Translations under genes and position numbers: made by a program
NCBI GenBank assembly: GCA_024449915.1
Contig: JAMZAV010000963.1
Span: 163,752 to 227,751, forward strand
DNA: 64,000 nt
Direction of reading: 5' to 3'
Origin: Sweltsa coloradensis
Taxonomy: Eukaryota > Arthropoda > Insecta > Plecoptera > Chloroperlidae
Notes under the pieces: model-generated
The model's input: the letters and a program-made list of their open reading frames with translations, nothing else
Databases searched by the model: none
What the model was told of the DNA's origin: nothing
Shown here: one piece after another, positions 31,850-45,080 of the stretch
Layout: every line of letters begins with the position of its first letter
Numbering within the stretch: the stretch's first letter is position 1

Positions 31850-34057
31850 TAAATAATATAGGCCTTTACAACTTTTTTTTTAGTAACTTAACTTAAATTT
31901 TCCTAATGTTTGATATTGCAAGAGGAAAAGTAATGTATCAAAACAATATCAGGGTTGTTGTAGATAGGGGTACAAGTATTAAACAGGAACATTTAGCTGT
32001 AGACTTATGCTTGTCAAAACGTAGAAAATGTAATTGCCAGTCTAATTACAAAACTTGATAGTTTGTGATTGTCATCTTGAAAACTATAAGCTAGAATTAC
32101 ACTTAAATGTTAAATTACATAAATTACCATTGAATAGTCGACTCAATGACTGGGTGCAGCCAATCGTCAGCTTGAAGCATTCTAACTACTTTCCGACCCG
32201 TTATTTATTGCAACTACATAATATTAATGTTCACAATAATCACTAATCAGTAATCACCAACTATAACATTATGTAGGCCTACTTTATTTTACCACAGTGG
32301 TTTTAATAAATTAAATAACAGATCTAGTGTGCCCTACCTATGTACGTTTTCACTATAACACATGACAAGGTCCACATTACAAGCTAGAAGCTCAAACAAA
32401 CCATTATTTCATATCTTGTAGTTTCTTGCCTAAAATTAAATAAATAATCTTCAATATCTATTTACTGCACAATTTACCCATGTTTCAATTAATTATGATT
32501 ATAAGAATTATAATAGGTCCACATTATTTTGTTATTTTGGAAATGCTTTGATTTGAATTTAATTAATGTACAGGGTCTGCAAGTGTTTCATTAGTTAGCT
32601 TGAATTGATAACAGTAGATAAATTGCACATTACATTAGTAACTCCCCTTTTTACACACACAAATATGTTCATTAAAGTAAGGCAAACAGTAAACTTATAT
32701 TTATAATTGAGCAACAAGCTCAGGAATCAGGACATGGCATAAATGAAGTACACTAGTGCAGCCATCTTACCAAATATGCACAACATTTTATAAGAGTTTC
32801 CAAAATTTGATTCTTATCACGGCAATAACAGCCTGCGTAAATAAATTGAAATGTAGCATGATTTAAGAATTTACATTCTACTAGCATCAACTTGAATGTA
32901 AACATTTCATCTCAGATCTGCCCTGTTTGATTGATGTTTATCAAGATTACATTAATACTTTAATAGTAATACCCATTCCATTGAAGGAACAAGTCATTTC
33001 ATTTACTTGATACAATTTGCTATATGTATAAATCAAGGGGTCAAGAGTAAAATTATTAAAATTTTAATAGTTCACAAGTTAGTGGCTTTGACTAGTAATA
33101 CCATGTGTTTAGCTAAACCTGCCATTCACATTGATATTTTTTGTAAATTTTAAGGTCCTGACATTTATCTATGAATGTAACACTGAAAATTTAAATATGT
33201 CATTTCAAACAAATACTATAGTCCCGGTAGGTATACTTCACATATAATTTAGATTCAAGGATCACAGTATATTGTAAACGGCAAGGTATTAAATTACTTA
33301 ATGAATGAGCATACTATTATTAATTAATGGGTTAGGCTATCTTTAGAAGTTAGAACAAATTAAATTTAGTGGAGTACCTAATCTGAAAAGTGTAAACCTA
33401 TGAATATGATGTATGATTTTCTAGTCACGTTATATGTGTATCTTTCTTGTTCACTATCCCTTAACCATAGCCTCTGCAAGAACTTCTTGGATAACATAGT
33501 TAATAAACGATCCTCCTTCTGTTGCTAACGCAAAATGGAATACTTATTTGAGCACATTGTCTTCTAGTTTGTACTTTAGCAACTTGGGAGAACAATACAT
33601 TAGGGTGTCCCTTGCCACCATTCAAGAGAAAGTGATTCCTTCTGTCCCAACTTAGCCGGTTTGGATTCCTACAACTCATAGAGCTTGGCAAGTCTGCAAA
33701 TGCTGGGCCAAGCCCAGGGTAACTTCGCAAGTACATACAGTATTGACTGTTCCCAACGTGGTGCGACAATTCCAGAGCGCTTGAGCAAGTTTGCCAACTT
33801 CTTCCTTCCACCCTCTGACACGAAGAACTTGATTCTCTTCCAAGTATGTTGACCTGCGTGAGGCTGATTGCAACAAGTCATGACGAGTGTTCGTTTCCTT
33901 GGCCGACCTTAACATTTACCGACAACAAACGGGCAGCCTAAGCCAAAACTACATGACATGTGACTCTGGGATTATTGCAACGTGGGAAGCCGACTTTACA
34001 CCAAATTCTCTTTGCCAAAGACAAAAGATATGCTTCACAACAAAAGAATACTTATGG
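31850..34057. other. Gene-free interval, nothing recognised
   Basis: AT-rich DNA without recognisable genes. At 33500-33915 the minus strand has three overlapping open frames (70-103 codons), but none matches a family I know, and no canonical exon boundaries supported one. Confidence 0.45.
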
Positions 34058-34065
34058 CTTATGAT

Positions 34066-34604
34066 TACAGATGGTGTTTTATAGCATTAAAAAAATGAAA
34101 AAATAGCATTAATTGTTTCAAAAATAGGGTTTATATAGCATTAATTTTTTTTGGTCGTCGTTCGTTGAATAATGAAAAAATATATATATATTTTTTAGGT
34201 TACGGTAGCTAAAGTGATTCAAAATTCTAGTAGGCGCTAGTTGCGAGCGTAAACCTCTCTAGCGGTGATTTTGGGGACTTCTTCATCAAGACTGCAGCTC
34301 AACAGGCCAGGGCGACAAATTAAAAAAATATGTATTCTACGAAAAATTACCAAAAAAGCCATTTATTTAAGACTTTTTGTAAAAAAATTTTTTTTTTTAC
34401 AAAATTACCCAATTTCGCGCGTATATCGCAATTAAGCAAGTTTTATCGCGTTAAAAGCCGTTTATTGCGAAAATTCGCGAAAATAAACATACCTTTAAAC
34501 TCACCCATTTTAAGTGAAAGGTCGAGAAAAGTGGGGAAAAACATGAAAAATGAAATTCTTATTTTTGTCGCTTTTATAGTTAATGCTATAAAACACCATC
34601 TCTA
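34066..34604. mobile_element. hAT-like element with 8-bp target duplication
   Basis: The ends are TACAGATGGTGTTTTATAGC and GCTATAAAACACCATCTCTA, about 25-bp inverted repeats with one mismatch. They are flanked by the perfect duplication CTTATGAT (34058-34065, 34605-34612). The TA(G)AGATG start is typical of hAT elements. At 539 bp it has no transposase. Confidence 0.85.
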
Positions 34605-36065
34605 CTTATGATGTAAATGTATACATATGATGCTAGTTTCCAATTTCTACAACAATTATGTTACACTACACAAACACAATAGCACAATGCGATAAGGTAT
34701 CCTGGTGCAGAGACTCCACTTTTTTCTAGCAAAAAACTTAAGTAAGTGACCTGGCAAAACTTTTTCACATTCAAACTGCTAATAGGCAGCCTATCTATTG
34801 TTTTTCATTTGCACTCTTATTAGCCAACAAGTTGCTATTCATATACCAATTATTCTGATATAAGAAGAGATTTGCTCAAGAGTCAAAATTATATTAATTC
34901 ACGGCACGGTCAACAGACGACGACGCAGCGTTGCGAAATACATTGTTCCATGACGTACGGCGGGCGAGACACGCCTATGACCACCAAAATAACTGTGTGT
35001 ACAATTAAAAAGTTTTTTCTTGAGAATCGATTCTTAGCTCACAATGACCGGTTCCAATTTTTTGGAATCGACGTCATCGCTAATCTGTACATGATCCAAT
35101 TGATGCCGCAAGAGAACAGGGGGCTAAACCGACCAACGACCATGTCTATGGATGATTTGAAATGATGGGATTGATCCAGGATTAGTTTTGTATCATACTA
35201 TTTTATAGTAGCCTGGCAGGTATATTTTCAATTTCAATACTTCTTGGATCTCAAAATAATATACTACTAATAAAACGTGACAGTTACAGTCATATGTTTT
35301 TATTATAGAAGGAAGAAACATGGTGTATAAGACGTAAGAGCTAATGCTTGGGTGATGCCAACTTTGATGTGAATAAAATAATGAAAAAACAATTAGTAAT
35401 AACTAATAATGTTACCTGAAAACTTCAGTCAGTAGGTATTAGTTAGTGAACTGCACTGTAAACTTAGTCCTAGAATAATACATATACTATATAATATACA
35501 GTATTAGTAATAGATTGCAAACCTGCCTGAAACAAGTTAATGCTTAGATCAAGTACAAGACAGAAATGGTATCTTGTTAAAAATTTAGAGTAGGTAATAT
35601 TAATCATTGTTATTTCTACTGACTAGGGCTTAAACTTAATGACTTCAAAAGAGTAACTAAATACATAACACTACAGGGATGGTAAAGCTATATTTTCCCT
35701 GGACAACATAATATCATTCATAATGCTACCTGTATATGCAATTTCTAAATAATTAATATTTGTTGTTTGAATTGAGTGACATGGGTAAAAGTACTACTTA
35801 CAACAATAGTAAAAACATTAGGAAAAAATAACTTGACTGTACCTTCAAAACAAACCTGATTTTGATTATACACAGCTCAAAAATATTTTAATCTGGTATC
35901 TAATGATTTGTTTACTATAAATAACTAAAACTTAAAGTTAAATATCATTTAATGGCTAGCAGAAAATGCTGGCTGGCATGTACAATTCATTTCTAGTAGA
36001 GTAACACACTGTCAATTAACATGTATAGTACCGGTACTAAAATCTATACAACAGTACACCGTACA
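34605..36065. other. Gene-free interval with one shared repeat
   Basis: No genes were recognised. The segment 34978-35050 (ACCACCAAAATAACTGTG...TCACAATGA) recurs at 41960-42045 at the centre of the piggyBac-like element, marking a dispersed repeat fragment. Confidence 0.45.
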
Positions 36066-36779
36066 TAGAGAGATGTGCAAAAATGTTTTTATTTAGATTG
36101 AAAATTCGCGCCTTAAAAATGAAAATTCACGATTTTTTTAAATTTACCAAAAAACAATTTGATAATGCACAACTAAAAAATAAATAAAAAATGCCTACCT
36201 AGTTTTAAATTATTGGTGTTACAAATTCCAGGATCATTTATGATTAATTTCAAGAAAAACAAGCACATGAGAGTGAGAATCAGTTTGAATTTTAAGCTCA
36301 ATTTCAGACTTCAGTTTTCAAAGTTTCAGACAGTTTTTACCAGGATTAATTTCGACTACCCGGCACCTCCACCAAAATTACGAAATTATGCATTTTTTGT
36401 GTAGTGTCGATATTTTGATATGAAGTGTTTTGAGCTTACTCGCGTACAAACGATTATTACGATCTCACAATCACGTTGTATGACCCGGCACCTTCACCAT
36501 ATGTACCAGCCAAGATTAATTTAAATTCGACTACGTACCCGGCACCTCCACCAAAACTTTGGAAAAAAACTTTTTTTGTAATATCGTGACCTAATTTGCG
36601 TTTGCTAATTTCGCCACTAGTTCGCGGTATCAACTAAAATATCGCGAAAATTCGCGAATTGGAAATTAGTACCATTCAATCACAATTCAGATTATTCATG
36701 TGCAAATTGAATTTGAAGGGATTATTGCAACTTTAAAAAAAATTGCAAATTTCGTTCTCACCATTTTTGCACATCTCTA
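36066..36779. mobile_element. TIR element AGAGATGTGCAAAAATG (hAT-like)
   Basis: The left AGAGATGTGCAAAAATG and right CATTTTTGCACATCTCT are perfect 17-bp inverted ends. The interior repeats the phrases AATTCGCG and CCCGGCACCTCCACCAAAA (direct copies near 36359 and 36538). The TAGAGATG-type start is hAT-like, but I found no matching 8-bp flank. Confidence 0.65.
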
Positions 36780-38352
36780 ACAGTGATCCAACAACCCCGT
36801 CCCCAAACCTTCCATATAGGGACTTCATCACCAGCTGGAATTAAACATGAATTAATGAGTGTTAATTAGTACGACTACCTCTGATCTAGTGGCGACGTGA
36901 AGGGGTGTAGTGTAGTCGAGCCAAACAGAAGTATGCTAGGTAACATTTGAGTGTCCAGCAAATACATACAGGTGCAAGTAACAGCTACAATACAACATAT
37001 ACATCATTCATAAGGCATATGCCAAAGCTCACTTTTGCTGCAGTCAACTAGCCCAGTTGAAGTAATTCAAAAACCAACAATGAAGGTGTCATCACAAGCA
37101 GACGGCATTGGAGCTGTGAGCTAGCTGGCTAACCGTTAATATGCCCGAGCGGCAACAGGATAAGTACCGAGCACGGGAGTGTTGATTGCCATCTAAAGAT
37201 CTAAAACCATGACATCATAGTTGGGTAGAGCTTAATGTAGGTGTACTAGTTGGTGTGAACCTTTGCTCTCTTTGCAACAAGAAACCGTCTCTTATTAAAA
37301 ATCAATCGTTAAATTTATAAAGACCTTTCAAATTTTGCTAAAAATACATTTTCAAAGAGTACCCAACTAAAACAGCTACCTATATTGATTGAACAAAATT
37401 AGATTACCGACTAGTGATTAGCAACGCAACTTTTAATATAAAATCTAAATTTGGCAATGGTGAATTGCAAGGACGTATGAATAGATGTTTGTTATAATTT
37501 TTGTACTACTGTTGATTTACTATTGGCAACCATGATTGCATTGGCAGTGAGTGTTTAATTTCTGTTAAGACAAAAATTGTTATTCAGCAGGAAGAAGTTT
37601 GATTACAAAACATAAAATCTAAATTTAAGTAGAGCCTATTGTACTACAGTGGTTGTTTGAATAGAACAGAGAGCTATGATAACTTGGGAGGTATAAATCC
37701 ATTTAAATTTTAAATATGTGTAGCCTATCTTTAAGTACCTATTGTTTCTTTGTTACAGTCAATTTGCAATTTCATACTGACATGTGCAAACAATACAACA
37801 TAATTACTTACTAAGCATACATACATACAAAAAAAAGGGGGCACGTAGACGTACGTACAACAGATATATGATATATCATATCGGCAATTCGGCATAGCAG
37901 TGTTTATATTTGTAGGATTAAAATTTACCAAACGAGGGGCAATAATGTTGTGCCCAATTGAAGAGATTCAATTGATAGACTAGCAAATAAGAAAATAATA
38001 ACCCCTTAACATATTAAACATAAGAGAGCAACAGTATAAAATTACACACATTAATTTGCATTGAGTTGTTGCATTGTGTTCTTGGTCTAACAAATGTTAG
38101 GTAGGTCGACGTTACGTCTTCGATTTCAAATCATACAACAAAGTGTGAGTCACAATAGGGGAACATTGACCAAGTATTTTCATAAGTATAAGAAACCATG
38201 AACATAATTACGAATTAAGTGGTACCTCTACGCATAGAACCTTAGAACAGATTATCGCAATTCTGAAAGCACATTCCAGCTAGGAATTGGGGTAACGGCA
38301 CAGAGTTTGATCGTGTGGATGGATTTAGTGAATTAAGTATTTGCCAAATTAT
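36780..38352 (-). other. Probable spastin 3' region
   Basis: Downstream (minus strand) of the spastin stop codon at 38353. There is no coding potential. The 3'UTR lies in this interval, but I could not single out one convincing polyadenylation site. Confidence 0.35.
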
Positions 38353-38516
38353 TTACAAACTGAGGTCTCCAAACTCTGCATTCCACTTTTCATAGACGAC
38401 AAGACTTCCGGGAGAAACGCTGCGTCGAATCCTCTTCAGTGACTCGATGAAGTCTTGGAAATTGATGTTGCGCACCTTGCTTGGATCCAAACAGCGCACT
38501 TGCTCTGGATTCAGTT
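38353..38516 (-). CDS. SPAST: Spastin, last coding exon (C-terminal AAA helix, stop)
   Basis: After an acceptor TTATCAG it reads (E)LNPEQV, NFQDFIESLKRIRRSVSP, VYEKWNAEFGDLSL and stop. This matches the conserved C-terminus of spastin (ELxPEQV ... DFxESLKxIxRSVSP ... YxxWNxxFGD), which packs against the AAA core and stabilises the hexamer. The exon completes the Glu codon begun by the previous exon (AAGAG / AA CTG), so phase and protein agree. It is too short for a long-ORF scan because the open frame is only 54 codons. The acceptor, stop and alignment make the boundaries secure. Confidence 0.93.
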
Positions 38517-39732
38517 CTGATAACAACAAACACTACATTTACCGCACAAGGGAAAATGATCCTTTTCCCGCCCTGTCACTACTCTTGTCCTCTACAAAAA
38601 GAGGTAACCATCTGCCTTATCAAATATACATTTACACATAATCTCTAGTCCAACTGGTAGCCAATAGTCAAATCCCAAAATGATTAATGAAATTAATTTG
38701 TATAATTATGTGAGTAGCAAAGCACTTTTGTGTTTTATGTAGTGGTGTTCCAATAATATTTGATACCTTATTAGTTATTAATATTACTACGTACGTATTA
38801 GGCATCACGTATAGTAGGCCTACCACATCTCAGAGTTTTATTTGAATTTGAAAAAACTCATTCAAAATCTCCAAATACCTAGTTGATTTGAAACTGAAAT
38901 TGAAAAGTAGGCTTTGGCGTCACAAAAAAAGTTCAAATTTGTCCACTCCTGTAGACCTTGAGATTTGCCACAAGTAGGCCTAATTTCTTGACATTCTTAT
39001 AAGTGTGCTAGATATCCTATGTAGACCAATACATCATGTAGCTATGTGCAGTAGTGTTGCGCATTTCGCTACACGCATCTTTGTCACTGTCGCTCCAAGT
39101 CCACGCAACCAACACAAAACGTCCGTAGCTCATTGCATTGAGTAGCCAAGTGTTGGCTACTCAATGCGTTATGCGGATTTTCTGTTGTTCTGTGAAAAAA
39201 TCATTACTAAATTGAAGATTTTTTAAAAATTCATCTAACCCGAGAGTAGTCGCGCCCCTGTTTGTAACGTTAGTAGTCGCGCCTGGTCCTTTAGACCGCA
39301 TTATTTATTATGGGCTAATAACGTTAGGATGACGTTTTGATTACCAATATAAGATAATTTATCATATATGTGACAGCATACATGGTTATATTTATCAAGT
39401 ATCAATCAATAATCAATCAATAATCAATCAAACACAGAATGTTGCAAACCTACAAATAGGTATACAAATATGTTTTGAAACACCCTGTATTTCGAATTAT
39501 TAGTAAACCAAGACAGTAATATTCTGCCAACACTGTATGTTGAAGAATAATCAACCTACAATAACAAAATACATGTCTCATAATAGTGATTGAGTATGCA
39601 TATTTTTGCTTCCCTTAGTAGTCGCGCAGCGGTCCAAAAGACCAAGCAACCGAACAGGACCTCTTATCTTAGATGAAGTTCTACAGAACACTGAATCACG
39701 TATTGCACATTGGCTTCACAAATCTATTTTAT

Positions 39733-40715
39733 GCGTTGTTGATGTTGTCCTATTCCAAGGGTGGTTCGTGGCCAATCAGTGGTCCGTTTTTCAAATAACT
39801 GATCGCTAGTTGCTCATCAATGATGTGAAATTCAACAAGGAATTGGTTCAGGTCCCCTTTTATTGGAGTGAAATGAACGTTTTCTTTTCTCTTATCATTT
39901 GACCAAAATGTGACTAGTTAGAATAAGTGATCTCTGTAGTATGACGTTAATATAAACAACAACATAAATAATACAAACCTACAAAAAACATGTTTGAATC
40001 GCACACTTTTGGGACCATTTTCCGAGAGTACGCACTCTCTCGCTCGCTGGTGGCGCGGCAGTGAGTACATTTGCTAAATATTGTATGGACCACATAAAAT
40101 AAACAAATTTCTGCTCTTTAGCATAGCCAGTCGACCTCTTGTTCTTAAATCTAAGGCCAAAATGACCAGCCTCAAGAGCAAATCTCTTCAGTAAACTATA
40201 CATAGCTAGCATCGATCTGGTGATCTGGCTGCATTCTTTGCTCATTAAAATCCACCAAGCTCATCGTCCTTGACTGTATTGAGGGCGTTGAGATCTTGTA
40301 CCAAATTGGATCTAATGAAATGCCTTTGGTTTTGAATACGGGCCTACCAGTCAAAAAGGTTCTGTAGTAAATGCACCACCTGTAGATGCAAAAATACGTG
40401 ATGGGTTGAGCCCCCCCCCCCCCTTCCCTACGGTCACTCAATTACATTCTAAGATTTCCTCCCTTCCTCAAGAACGAACTAGCGTCTGTTACGCTTAGAC
40501 ATCATCTTACACTTATTATCTTACACTTATTCTAACTAGTCACATTTTGGTCCAATCATAAGAGAAAACGTTCATTTTACTCCAAATAAAGCGGACTTGA
40601 ACCAATTCCTTGTTAATTTGACTCCATTGATGAGCAACTAGCGATCAGTTATTTGAAAAAACGGACCACTGATTGGCCACGATTCACCCTTGGAATAGGA
40701 CAACATCAACAACGC
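39733..40715. mobile_element. Long-arm inverted-repeat element, ~983 bp
   Basis: The inverted arms of about 190-200 bp (39733-39930 and 40523-40715) start GCGTTGTTGATGTTGTCCTA and share CCAATCAGTGGTCCGTTTTT, GATCGCTAGTTGCTCAT and TGACTAGTTAGAATAAGTG. The roughly 590-bp centre has a minus-strand frame (40245-39979) ending YLANVLTAAPPASERVRTLG. This faintly resembles the C-terminal hAT dimerisation motif (YLxAPPxSxxSERxFS), so it may derive from a hAT transposase. Confidence 0.55.
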
Positions 40716-41466
40716 AATTACTATTATTTATTTTTTATGGTTTATTACCATAACGATTTACCAGGAACTTGGTACTCCTTTAAAAATGGCATATTCTACG
40801 TAAACACGTTGAAAAACGACGAGGTAAAAGTATAGTAAAACAGGGTTCAATGGTACAAAACTGCTCATCCATCAACGCGACAATAAAAAGCGTTCGCAAT
40901 GCAGCCTAAAATCATATTGATATACTTACATGTTGAGTTCATTTATTAAATCAACTTGTTAATAACACATGCATTTGGATGTGCTATATAAGTATACATT
41001 ATGCAGTCATGCTGAAACAGTTATCAAGGTCAAATAAAGGACGATAAAGGTCACAGGTCAACGTGGCATGTTGAAAATTATTTCATGTTATTCTACTTCA
41101 TCTAAGCTTTAAATAGAGTGGTCACACGACTATGTTTAACAATTTATCAAATAGGTCACTACTCAGGTCATTATGTCAACAGGTCATTATGACAAAATTA
41201 GGGGTTGCTAGTCTAATTTTTTAACCATCATTTTGTTTGAAGATTTTGGTAAGTACTTTAACATAGAAATCCAACAATTAACCAAGGGTGTCATCAGTAA
41301 AAATTTTAATCAAAATGTTCAACCCCCAAAATTAAAACCCCAATCATCCCTTAACTATGAATAAATCCACAATTCCCCGTTGCCAGTATGTTAAGCCTAA
41401 TGTTACCCCTATTTGGTAAAAATTTCAAGTTTCTATCACCAAACACCGAATTGTTTTGCTAATTAA

Positions 41467-42344
41467 CCCTTCAAATCAGCAGGGGTAGGCAACATGTGAT
41501 AACGGGTCCCTGCGTGGGATATCACGATGGCTCCACCTCAAAATTAGTAGGGTATGGTCCCTAGAACACATGTGCCAAGTGCCTTGCTTGTATCAAAAAA
41601 TGCAAGGTCAAGTCTCTTAACATCCGGACTACTGTCTTCTTACACTTTTACTTTACACACTGTTGTAGAAATGATTTTGATATTACCATATCGGACCAAA
41701 TATAGCGCGATGTTTTTTTCCGAAAATACTATCTCTAAAACAGCACTCGCGTTATTTTCGCGCTCTTGCATTTGAAATAGCGCCTGAACATAGGCCACCC
41801 GCAATACAACTTCCGCGCATCGACTGCTGCGCATCGCCCCGCCCACCCACTCGACGCCAGCTGATCCTGTGAGGCGGGCGGGTGACGTCATCACGGGCTC
41901 CGCGGCAAAATGCCGCGGGAATATCGCCGCGTATCACGGTTCACGGGTTCCGCGGAAAATGACCACCAAAATAACTGTGCGTACAATTAAAAGTTTTTTT
42001 CTTGGGAATCGATCCCGAATCGATTTTAGGTCACAATGATGATTTGTAGTCCCTCAATCAGACTAGTGAACTGTGGTTGGCCTATGTGAGCTTGTGCTTG
42101 GCCCTACCCTGTTAAAAAACATAGGACTAGGCCCTAACATTGTTCAAAATGTTTTGTTGTAAGAATGAAACTTGAGTCTATTCATTCATTGCATTGTAAA
42201 TCAAAAATGTTTCTTGTACATTTTAATTTTCTTTGATTTTTCTTTTTTCTTGAAATGATTCTGAAAAATTGGGGGTCGTGCTATATTCGAGATCATGCTA
42301 TATTCGGTTCAATACGGTATATAGATGTTATAGCACGGGAAGGG
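41467..42344. mobile_element. piggyBac-like element flanked by TTAA
   Basis: The ends CCCTTC and GGAAGGG are bounded on both sides by TTAA (41463-41466, 42345-42348), the piggyBac target-site signature. The interior has a CpG-rich block (41810-41960) with CCCCGCCC, a perfect CRE TGACGTCA and repeated TCCGCGGMAAATG-type motifs. There is no transposase frame. The TIR is short, so the assignment is moderate. Confidence 0.5.
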
Positions 42345-42878
42345 TTAAAAATAAGGCCCAGTATTTTGAAGGTTTAACTGTCTGCTCTGAATTGATATTC
42401 TTCTAAATGGATCAAGGTCCATTACACCGCACAGAAATTTCTTTAAAATCTAATATCTGTTTTACACGTCCCTATTAACCTCCCTACCCCCCCACCCTCT
42501 TACCCAGTTGGAAAAAGGGCTCGATATTAATTGATCTGTTTATTAACAATAATTTTGAATTGATGGCAGGTAATATTAATTTTGTTGAACCGCTTGGAGG
42601 GACCTTCAGAAAAAAATGTAGGCCTAATCTAATATTACTTTTGTTGCATGGTTTTGAATAACCTCAAGTTTATGTATATTTAACTGAGAAGTTAGATGCC
42701 TAGCTAGTAGACTGTACATTAATATTGGGCAGATAAGATAGATACTATGCAGTTTTTTAAGAATTTGATTTATTTTTATTTCAATTCCGGCTGACGAAAA
42801 CTAACAACTTGGAAGCTCCGTCTCTAACCTTGTATGTGTGCAAACTCCACAAAACTAGTAGACCTGTCACCTACCTAC

Positions 42879-43263
42879 CTCTTATTGGTCCAAGGGCAGC
42901 ATCTTTAGCTAGCCCCGTGAGATCACTCCCAGAATAGCCGTCTGCGTATGTAGCTAAACTCTCCAGCTCTTCCCGAGTCAATGGATTATTGTGTTTACTT
43001 AGCAGCCTTCTGAGCAATAATATTCTCGTCGTACGGTCGGGAAGACTCACATAGATTCGTTTAGAGAATCTTCTTAACGCTGCCTCGTCAAGCTCTTGAG
43101 GTCTGTTTGTGGCAGCCATCACAAGGATGCGCTCGTCCGGATTTGACGGAAGACCGTCAAACTCGACAAGAAACTCGGTCTTTAAACGGCGACTGGCTTC
43201 GTGCTCCCCTTCCCTCCGTTCAGACAGCAGGGAGTCTACTTCATCCACAAAGATAATGGAGGG
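42879..43263 (-). CDS. SPAST: Spastin, exon with Walker B, sensor and pore-loop 2 region
   Basis: A 385-bp exon encoding the second half of the AAA ATPase core. It begins [20 protein letters not shown] (Walker B with the catalytic DE; pore-loop 2 region after it), then [36 protein letters not shown] (sensor 1 and arginine fingers), VSLPD, then [20 protein letters not shown] (sensor 2 region). The acceptor is TGTAG/CCC. The donor AAGAG/GTAGGT leaves one extra base that is completed by the last exon. Spastin uses this domain to pull tubulin tails through a hexamer and sever microtubules. In human SPAST the same stretch is split over several exons, so introns appear to have been lost or never gained here. 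Confidence 0.96.
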
Positions 43264-45080
43264 CTACAATAATAGAAAAATGAGAAAACCATTACTACAT
43301 TAGGCCTAACCAAAAGATGTTTTTCCCACAACAGTATAACTGGGTTAAGACTAAGGAAGCCCTATCACTTTGTTATTTAAAGATGATAATTTAAATACAA
43401 TTAAATAATTAGTACTGTATTTACCTGAATCAAAGACAACCTTGAATTTAAGATGATGCCCTACTTTCATGATGCCTAAAATGATAAAATAACATTGTAA
43501 CTAGGCAAATTTAAAACAACCCCCTCGTTATTTTTATAATTTTTGCAAGAAATCTAGTAAATAAATAATAGATAATCAATAATCATTAATCAATCAGGTT
43601 ACACATGACCTGTAATAAATTAATATGATGAGTTTTTTAAAAGTTAAAACCATGATTAAATGTTATTGGCTATAAAGAGGTGCAAACCAACAAGCCTACC
43701 AGTTTTTTTGTTTTAAACAGATTTGTTAAAGTTCTTTTCGACAGAAGTTTGGTTTGAAAATTAAAAACCAAGGTTTGTCCACCCCTACTATTTCGTGAGA
43801 TTATTGGATGAGCGAAGCGAAAACCTGCGGCGCTAATGTTGGGGGCACCACCCCCCAAACCCCCCGTGCTTGGTCCCTTCTCCACGAAGTTGAGCACCCC
43901 TCAGAATTTTCAAAATCCGGCGCCCCTGTAGTAAATAGTTTGTACATAGATGTGTATGTGTGTGTCTACTGTGTATTTACATTGTAGTATTACTATTTTC
44001 TATCTTTCCTGACGAAACCTATATTATTGTATTATGTACAAATCAATCCTTGGTGAATAAATTATCTTATCTTATCTGTTGATTTTATGAAAGGAAATAG
44101 TAAAATATGGTTTTATTTAGCAGAATAACGGTTAATTTGGTGTTATAAGTATTTGGCGGTGTTATATGTTTTTTTTGTTTGTTTTTTTTAACATTTTCAC
44201 GGACCTCTACATCGGCTAGTTACCTAGATTGGAGAAGGGTTGACAGGTTGGGATAGCACAGAGAATGTAAAGCCCAGCCTGAAGGGCTGGGGGCGACAAA
44301 ACTTCTCACCTGCTGATGACAACTGCAGCTAATTTGAAGTTGTTACCTTAATCCATGACGCGTTTTGTCCTTCTGGGACTCGTCAGGCGGATGGTGGCCA
44401 ATAAAAATCAGCTAGCTACATGGAAACAAAACTCACAACACATAACCAAACCTGTGGTAGGGCCATCCCATGCAAGAAGAAAATTCTGCATGCATGTTGT
44501 CATCATCAGCAAGGTTACTTCACACACCATTCATACTGAGCCACACCATCAGCACATCCAGTAAGGGGGCTTCCCTCCCAACTCTAGTGCTCGGGAGACA
44601 AAAAAATCCATGACTTACCTTGGATTCGAACCAGGACCCTTGGCAACAAGAGAAAAGCTGCCCCTTCTGTTGTTGCTAGACCAAAGTGCCTCTTCATTCA
44701 TACTAAGAGAAAAGGTTAGAGATAGGAAGGGTGGAAAGTCTCAAAACAGCACAACCAGTGAGGGGGCTTCCCTCCTAAGACTCTGGTGCTTGGGTGACAA
44801 AACAACCATGTTTTACCTTGGAACCCTGGATTTGAACCAAGACCCGTGGCAACGAGAGAGGCTGCCCTACTAATTGTGACTGGGATCCAAAAACGAAAGG
44901 AAAAGACACTACAAGTTGCAAGCTCTTGGCTATATGGCACTGACACATGTGCTAGCTCTTGGCTGCAGGTGAAGAGGTTGAAAGAAAAGAAGAGTAGGGT
45001 CTAACAGGTTCATCACCTGCTAGGCCAGCTCAGACAAAGTCTAGGCTGTCGATATTTATGACGATATGCGACCACCTCAC
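43264..45080 (-). other. Spastin intron (1.8 kb) with tandem tRNA-like SINE
   Basis: A fragment of the 13.3-kb hAT family lies at about 43820-43920 (CCTGCGGCGCTAATGTTGGG...). It directly follows a short GGATGAGCGAAGCGAA Helitron-like start. Confidence 0.6.
44560..44890 (-). repeat. Tandem pair of tRNA-derived SINE units
   Basis: Two copies about 200 bp apart begin GGGGGCTTCCCTCC on the plus strand and include ACCTTGGATTCGAACCAGGA or its variant. On the minus strand this is the B box GGTTCGAATCC. Both continue into GGCAAC(A/G)AGAGA...GCTGCCC. They are tRNA-like but no cloverleaf can be closed. Confidence 0.55.

Larger units (their letters stand above)
38517..42878 (-). other. Spastin intron (4.4 kb) with two TIR elements
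   Basis: Bounded by GTAGGTAGG (donor) and TTATCAG (acceptor). It contains a short Helitron-like remnant (39160-39230), a pair of 'agtagtcgcgcc' segments (39246-39290, with another at 39617), a long-arm inverted element (39733-40715), a Helitron-type remnant near 40865-40910, and a piggyBac-like element (41467-42344). Confidence 0.7.

Noticed and set aside
33500..33915. Overlapping minus-strand frames that could be an exon
   Set aside because: Three frames are open at once, none with a known motif; no convincing splice junction to spastin or another gene.
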